Of a stretch of DNA of 32,654 bases, positions 29,463-32,654 are shown piece by piece. The position numbers were made by a program, and so were the translations under genes. The notes beneath the pieces are model-generated. The model saw nothing but the letters and a program-made list of their open reading frames with translations, made no database searches and was not told the DNA's origin. Each line of letters begins with the position of its first letter. Positions within the stretch are counted from its first letter, which is position 1. The stretch is taken from NCBI GenBank assembly GCA_902489135.1, contig CABTYW010000014.1:1-32654 (forward strand), in the 5' to 3' direction. The DNA is from an uncultured Synergistaceae bacterium. GTDB taxonomy: Bacteria; Synergistota; Synergistia; Synergistales; Dethiosulfovibrionaceae.

Positions 29463-30233
29463 CTAATTGTTGAAGTCCGCAAGCATGGGCGTATGATCCG
29501 AAGGTTTTTCCCAGCCGCGGGGATCGGTGTCGATGCGGCAGTCGGTGCACAGCGGCGTCAGCGGCGCCGTGGAGAGCATATGGTCGATGCGCCAGCCGAT
29601 TCCGCGCTGCAGGGCGTTCTTCACCCGATAGTCGAAGAACGAATAGAGCGCCTCGTCGGGATGAAAAACCCGCAGCAGGTCGGTGACCAGGGGAGCGCAC
29701 AGTTGAGCGAAGAGATCGCGGAGCTCCTTGACGAAGCAGACGTGGTTCTTTTTGTTGGCGGGGTTGGTGACGTCAAGCTCCGTGGGCGCCACGTTGAGAT
29801 CGCCGAGCCACAGCAGTTTCTCGTCTTTGTGCCGTCGGACCAGCGCGGCGGTGCGGCGCAGAAAATCCTTTTTCGCTTCGTAGTCGGGGTGAGTGATTTC
29901 CTTGCCCTGGGGAACATAGGTGTTCAAAATCCACAGATCGCCCCACCGCGCCATCATCATTCGCGTATCCCAGATCGGGGAGAGGCCGTCGTCAAAGCCG
30001 TAAACAACCTCGTCGGGTCGGGAACGGGACAGAAGAGCCACGCCGTTATAGGATTTTTCGCCGCGAAAGACGGCCCGGTACCCCAGAGCCTGAACGTCGG
30101 CCAGGGGAAAATCTTCGTCCTGCACTTTGGTTTCCTGCAAGGCCAGCACGTCGACGCCGGAGTGGGGAAGCCAGCGCTGAAGGACGGGCAGACGGCTTCT
30201 CAGCGAGTTGACGTTGAATGTGGAGACTCTCAT
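29463..30233 (-). CDS. xthA: Exodeoxyribonuclease III / AP endonuclease
   Basis: This magnesium-dependent AP endonuclease and 3'-exonuclease of the EEP superfamily acts in base excision repair. It has 256 residues with STFNVNSLRSRL at the N-terminus, catalytic Glu34 in LQETK, a NTYVPQG strand, GDLN at 144-147 and the final SDH (245-247). All active-site elements are intact. The start is ATG 30233 with GAGGAGG upstream; the reading frame extends further upstream, but without a ribosome site. It heads a likely three-gene minus-strand operon with the ProRS-like and small membrane protein genes. Confidence 0.95.
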   Translation of the reverse strand: MRVSTFNVNSLRSRLPVLQRWLPHSGVDVLALQETKVQDEDFPLADVQALGYRAVFRGEKSYNGVALLSRSRPDEVVYGFDDGLSPIWDTRMMMARWGDLWILNTYVPQGKEITHPDYEAKKDFLRRTAALVRRHKDEKLLWLGDLNVAPTELDVTNPANKKNHVCFVKELRDLFAQLCAPLVTDLLRVFHPDEALYSFFDYRVKNALQRGIGWRIDHMLSTAPLTPLCTDCRIDTDPRGWEKPSDHTPMLADFNN

Positions 30234-30318
30234 GATTTTTCCTCCTCGAGAAAGAGATGCCAAAGGCACGCCCGCGATGGGCGCTTCGTCATCCTGACGG
30301 GATTGGCGGGAAAGCGCG

Positions 30319-30346
30319 TTTACACGTGGGCAAAATTGCTTATAAT
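30319..30346 (+). promoter_or_regulatory. Promoter of the unknown helical protein gene
   Basis: TTTACA (30319-30324) and TATAAT (30341-30346) are 16 bases apart, about 70 bases upstream of the gene. Confidence 0.7.
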
Positions 30347-30417
30347 GGACGCAGAAAAAGTTTTTTGAAGCGCCGGGCGCTTCGCTTCTCATTATACCCG
30401 AAGGCGAGGTGAAAAGA

Positions 30418-31032
30418 GTGATCCGCGAAGAATTTTTCTGCCGAAGAGATCTGACGCCGGAACAGAGAACGTTGCTCGAGTCCGCCAGAGTGCTGCTGAT
30501 TATGCTTGACAACGCCTCGGGAGCCTTCGCCCAAAATCAGCCCTCGGCGGCGTTGCAGATTTCCCGTCATGCCGACGTCATCGGAGAAAACGCCGAAGGG
30601 GCCCTTCACCGCTTTACTTCCGCGGATTGCCGCCGCATCGGAGAGCTCTTTGAGGTGCTGAACCTGTTCCGACGCATTGTCTGCGCGCTGAAGCGCATGT
30701 GCGAAGCCGCCGCCGCGCCCCTTGAAGGGCTTGACGAGGCCCGCGGCTTTATTGGCTCGCTGTGCCGCGGCATGGCCGATGAACTGGACTGGTCCGCCAA
30801 GCGCCGACTTCTGGGGGCGCAAAGGGGCGGTCTGGGCATGGACGACATTGAGCTCTCTCTTTCCGAGCTGCCCTCTTCTCTGGCGGGAGAAAATCGTCCT
30901 GAACGCATCGAAGCGCTGTTGGATTTTCGCGACGCTTTGTTGGCCGCTGGGGAGCTTTTCGGCTTGCTTGCGGAACTTTCCGATCTGTCGGAGCGGCTTT
31001 TTCCCGCTGCGGACGATAAGTATTGGAGATAA
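30418..31032 (+). CDS. Unknown mostly helical protein, possibly PhoU-like
   Basis: I do not firmly recognise this 204-residue protein. It is soluble, rich in Leu, Ala, Glu and Arg, and should be almost all helical. Segments such as RIGELFEVLNLFRRIVCALKR and RGFIGSLCRGMADELDW resemble paired helical bundles. A PhoU-like or regulatory helical bundle is conceivable, but no motif decides it. GTG at 30418 is preferred because AGGT lies eight bases upstream; GTG 30409 overlaps that site. It is a single gene with its own promoter and terminator, divergent from the exonuclease III operon. Confidence 0.65.
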   Translation: MIREEFFCRRDLTPEQRTLLESARVLLIMLDNASGAFAQNQPSAALQISRHADVIGENAEGALHRFTSADCRRIGELFEVLNLFRRIVCALKRMCEAAAAPLEGLDEARGFIGSLCRGMADELDWSAKRRLLGAQRGGLGMDDIELSLSELPSSLAGENRPERIEALLDFRDALLAAGELFGLLAELSDLSERLFPAADDKYWR

Positions 31033-31174
31033 ATCACAGGACCCAGTGGGCCCCGTGCCTGCCAAGGGGCGTTCGCAGTTTTGCGGCGCGTTCGCGGCGA
31101 AAAACTCCGCTTTGCGCCCTGTCCGCCTCCCAAGAGGGAAAAACGCGGCGCCGGCGGCGGAGCCGTGACATGAG

Positions 31175-31210
31175 AAAGGGACTCCGTCTGACAGGCGGAG
31201 TCCCTTTTTT
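31175..31210. terminator. Bidirectional terminator
   Basis: A perfect 12-bp stem (31175-31186 with 31196-31207), nine-base loop, and TTTTTT on the plus strand. On the minus strand it is followed by TTTCTC, which suits the 38-residue gene. Confidence 0.9.
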
Positions 31211-31222
31211 GACCTGAAATCG

Positions 31223-31339
31223 CTATTTTTTATCGTGTTTTTTTTCGTCTGCCGCCGGCGCGGCACCGCTCTCCGGCGCAGGTGCCGGTTTCTGTTCCGC
31301 GGTGTGTTTGTGATGCTGTTTTTTGTTCTTGTCAGGCAT
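31223..31339 (-). CDS. 38-residue Lys/His/Pro-rich microprotein
   Basis: An ATG at 31339 is preceded by a perfect AAAGGAGAG at seven bases and gives 38 codons ending in TAG. The product starts MPDKNKKQHHKH, has a Pro/Ala/Glu middle (PAPAPESGAAPAA) and ends EKKHDKK. It is highly charged, disordered, and has no hydrophobic segment. Function unknown; metal, nucleic acid or ribosome binding could be imagined from the His and Lys, without proof. The shared terminator follows 13 bases after the stop. The 117 bases upstream hold no clear promoter, although TAGAAT about 50 bases upstream of the ATG may be a -10. Confidence 0.7.
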   Translation of the reverse strand: MPDKNKKQHHKHTAEQKPAPAPESGAAPAADEKKHDKK

Positions 31340-31456
31340 GATCAATCTCTCCTTTGAAATGGATTTCAACCTGAAATCATCTCATCACATGGCCTTATTC
31401 TACGCCTCAACAACGAAAAAAGCTGCGTCAAAGGGAGATATTTTACGTTTTTTTTA

Positions 31457-32654
31457 TTAACTTATGCGGTCACTCTGAAGCCCTTCGGAAGAAAATCCGC
31501 GGAGGCGCATTTTTCCCGCCAATTCGCCGCTCAGACGGCAATGCAGCCAGAGACTTCGCTTTTCAGGAGGAACGGTTTCCGGCACGGGAAATTGTTTGCG
31601 GGCCTCGTTGAGCCACGAGCAATATTGGTCGTAGTGAAGCAGAAAATCGGGCTCTCCGCCGTGATCCGCCCGAAGGACTGCCAAAATCTCGCCGGGATCC
31701 AGCGCGCAGCGCCGGATCTGTTCCATAATTTTGACGATGGCGCCTGCCCGTCGGATTTTGCGCAACGCCATGTGCCGCTCGATAATGAAATGGGCCATGC
31801 GATACCAAAATCTGGGCAGCGTCATTCGCCGGTTGAGGCATTTCAGAGCTTCCAACCCCGCCTGCTCGTGACCGTAATGGTGAGGCAGAATTTCGGGGGA
31901 GGTCAGCGCCTTGCCGAGATCGTGCACCAGGGCGGCGAAGCGGGTTTCGGCCCGCGGAGAAAGGGCGGCCGCCCGTTTCAGCACCTCCATGGTGTGGTCA
32001 AAGGCGTCAAGCCCCTTGTGGTACAGCACGGGCTGGGGCACGCCTCGCAGAGCATCCAGCTCAGGGAATGCGGCGTCAAGAATTTCCGCATCGCGCAGCG
32101 CCAGAAAAAAAGCCGGCGGATCGGGAGATTCAAGGGCCTTTTTCATTTCACAAAAGAACCGTTCGGCCGGCTCGTCCAGCAGCTCGTCATGGCAGTCCTT
32201 CATCAGCGCCATGGTGCCCGGTTCTATGGAAAATCCCAGCTGAGCGCACTGCCGCGCGGCGCGCAGCGCGCGAACGGGATCGTCGCGAAAGTGAGAAGAC
32301 GTGGCGCGTATCACCGCCGCATGCAGGTCTCTTTGACCGCCGAAGGGATCGATAATGCGCCCGTCTGACAGACGCAGCGCCATGCTGTTCATGGTGGTGT
32401 CGCGGCGATAAAGATCCTCTTCAATGGAAGTCTCGGGCGTAAAGCACGTTTCGAAGCCGTGGTATCCGCGGCCGATTTTGCGCTCCCTTCGCGCGAGAGC
32501 CACTTCCCGCGGGACGCCGTCCACCTCGATGAGAAACACGGGAAACCGACGTCCCACGGCGACGCAGTGAAAGGCGCCGCAGAGCTTTTCCGCCGTCAGG
32601 CCGCAGACCACATAATCCCGGTCCGCGGCACAGCGTCCCAGCAGCCGGTCGCGC
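31457..32654 (-). CDS. cca: CCA-adding tRNA nucleotidyltransferase with HD domain, 5' end cut by window
   Basis: This class II nucleotidyltransferase adds and repairs the 3' CCA of tRNAs. The GGxVRD start lies beyond the window. Visible are RDRLLG, then the catalytic DRDYVV, VALARRERKIGRGYHGF, RRDTTMNSMAL, a GxxDL segment in FGGQRDL, RALRAARQCAQLGFSIE and the HD motif in LVHDLGKALTSPE with HHYGHEQAG. It resembles the E. coli enzyme, which carries an HD phosphohydrolase domain. About 399 codons are present. The start cannot be judged. An A-rich stretch follows the stop and no clear terminator is seen. Confidence 0.93.
   Translation of the reverse strand, partial: RDRLLGRCAADRDYVVCGLTAEKLCGAFHCVAVGRRFPVFLIEVDGVPREVALARRERKIGRGYHGFETCFTPETSIEEDLYRRDTTMNSMALRLSDGRIIDPFGGQRDLHAAVIRATSSHFRDDPVRALRAARQCAQLGFSIEPGTMALMKDCHDELLDEPAERFFCEMKKALESPDPPAFFLALRDAEILDAAFPELDALRGVPQPVLYHKGLDAFDHTMEVLKRAAALSPRAETRFAALVHDLGKALTSPEILPHHYGHEQAGLEALKCLNRRMTLPRFWYRMAHFIIERHMALRKIRRAGAIVKIMEQIRRCALDPGEILAVLRADHGGEPDFLLHYDQYCSWLNEARKQFPVPETVPPEKRSLWLHCRLSGELAGKMRLRGFSSEGLQSDRIS

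Noticed and set aside
1..32654. CRISPR arrays, insertion sequences, prophage or integrase genes
   Set aside because: No spaced direct repeats, transposase or integrase motifs, or attachment-like repeats at the tRNA were seen.

Overview
The window is about 32.6 kb of GC-rich bacterial chromosome, densely packed with mostly housekeeping genes on both strands. There is no phage, insertion sequence, CRISPR array or rRNA. The mix points to an anaerobic, Gram-negative-type bacterium, most likely of the Synergistota (Pyramidobacter/Jonquetella/Dethiosulfovibrio type). It combines a periplasmic membrane-fusion protein with CtsR/ClpC, an ADP-forming acyl-CoA-synthetase-like protein, PlsY, HU and no oxygen-linked metabolism. 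This is inference from gene content, not from a database match.

Layout. 1-5,030: the 5' part of gyrA (minus), a DUF554 membrane protein and a DUF2156 protein (plus), then a minus-strand operon MFS (UMF1-like) -> GIY-YIG -> Sir2 closed by a strong terminator. 5,270-7,542: dCMP deaminase overlapping a beta-CASP metallo-beta-lactamase RNase. 7,873-10,269: a nitronate-monooxygenase-type flavoprotein and a lone membrane-fusion protein. 10,407-12,898: a five-gene plus-strand operon (eroded ArsR-like regulator, YbaK deacylase, DUF1294, YbgC-type thioesterase, class-I amidotransferase-type hydrolase) behind a near-consensus promoter overlapped by a palindrome. 13,139-15,061: GT2 glycosyltransferase and galE. 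15,270-15,354: a tRNA-Leu with an unusual AAG anticodon. 15,452-18,536: MATE transporter, Rrf2 regulator, VOC protein, HU. 18,696-24,427: diverged acyl-CoA synthetase, plsY, then ctsR-clpC under a CtsR-type operator. 24,710-27,338: thioredoxin, a structured non-coding leader ending in an intrinsic terminator, and a second MATE transporter. 27,464-30,233: exonuclease III, a full-length but catalytically eroded prolyl-tRNA-synthetase-like protein, and a small membrane-anchored protein. 30,418-32,654: an unknown helical protein, a 38-residue charged microprotein, and the 3' part of a CCA-adding enzyme.

The most unusual items are five. (1) The ProRS-like protein at 27,918-29,426 retains a YbaK-like editing domain but has lost recognisable synthetase motifs. 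(2) ClpC lacks the middle (M) domain and is joined directly to ctsR without mcsA/mcsB. (3) The untranslated leader at 25,391-25,630, before a MATE exporter, matches no riboswitch class I know. (4) The ArsR-like gene has lost likely metal ligands and gained helix-breaking prolines, yet keeps an excellent promoter and operator. (5) The tRNA-Leu(AAG) has an A-C mismatch in its acceptor stem.

Translation quality control recurs here: YbaK, the ProRS-like INS domain, the CCA-adding enzyme and ClpC are all present. The genes are in separate operons, so a joint system is not implied.
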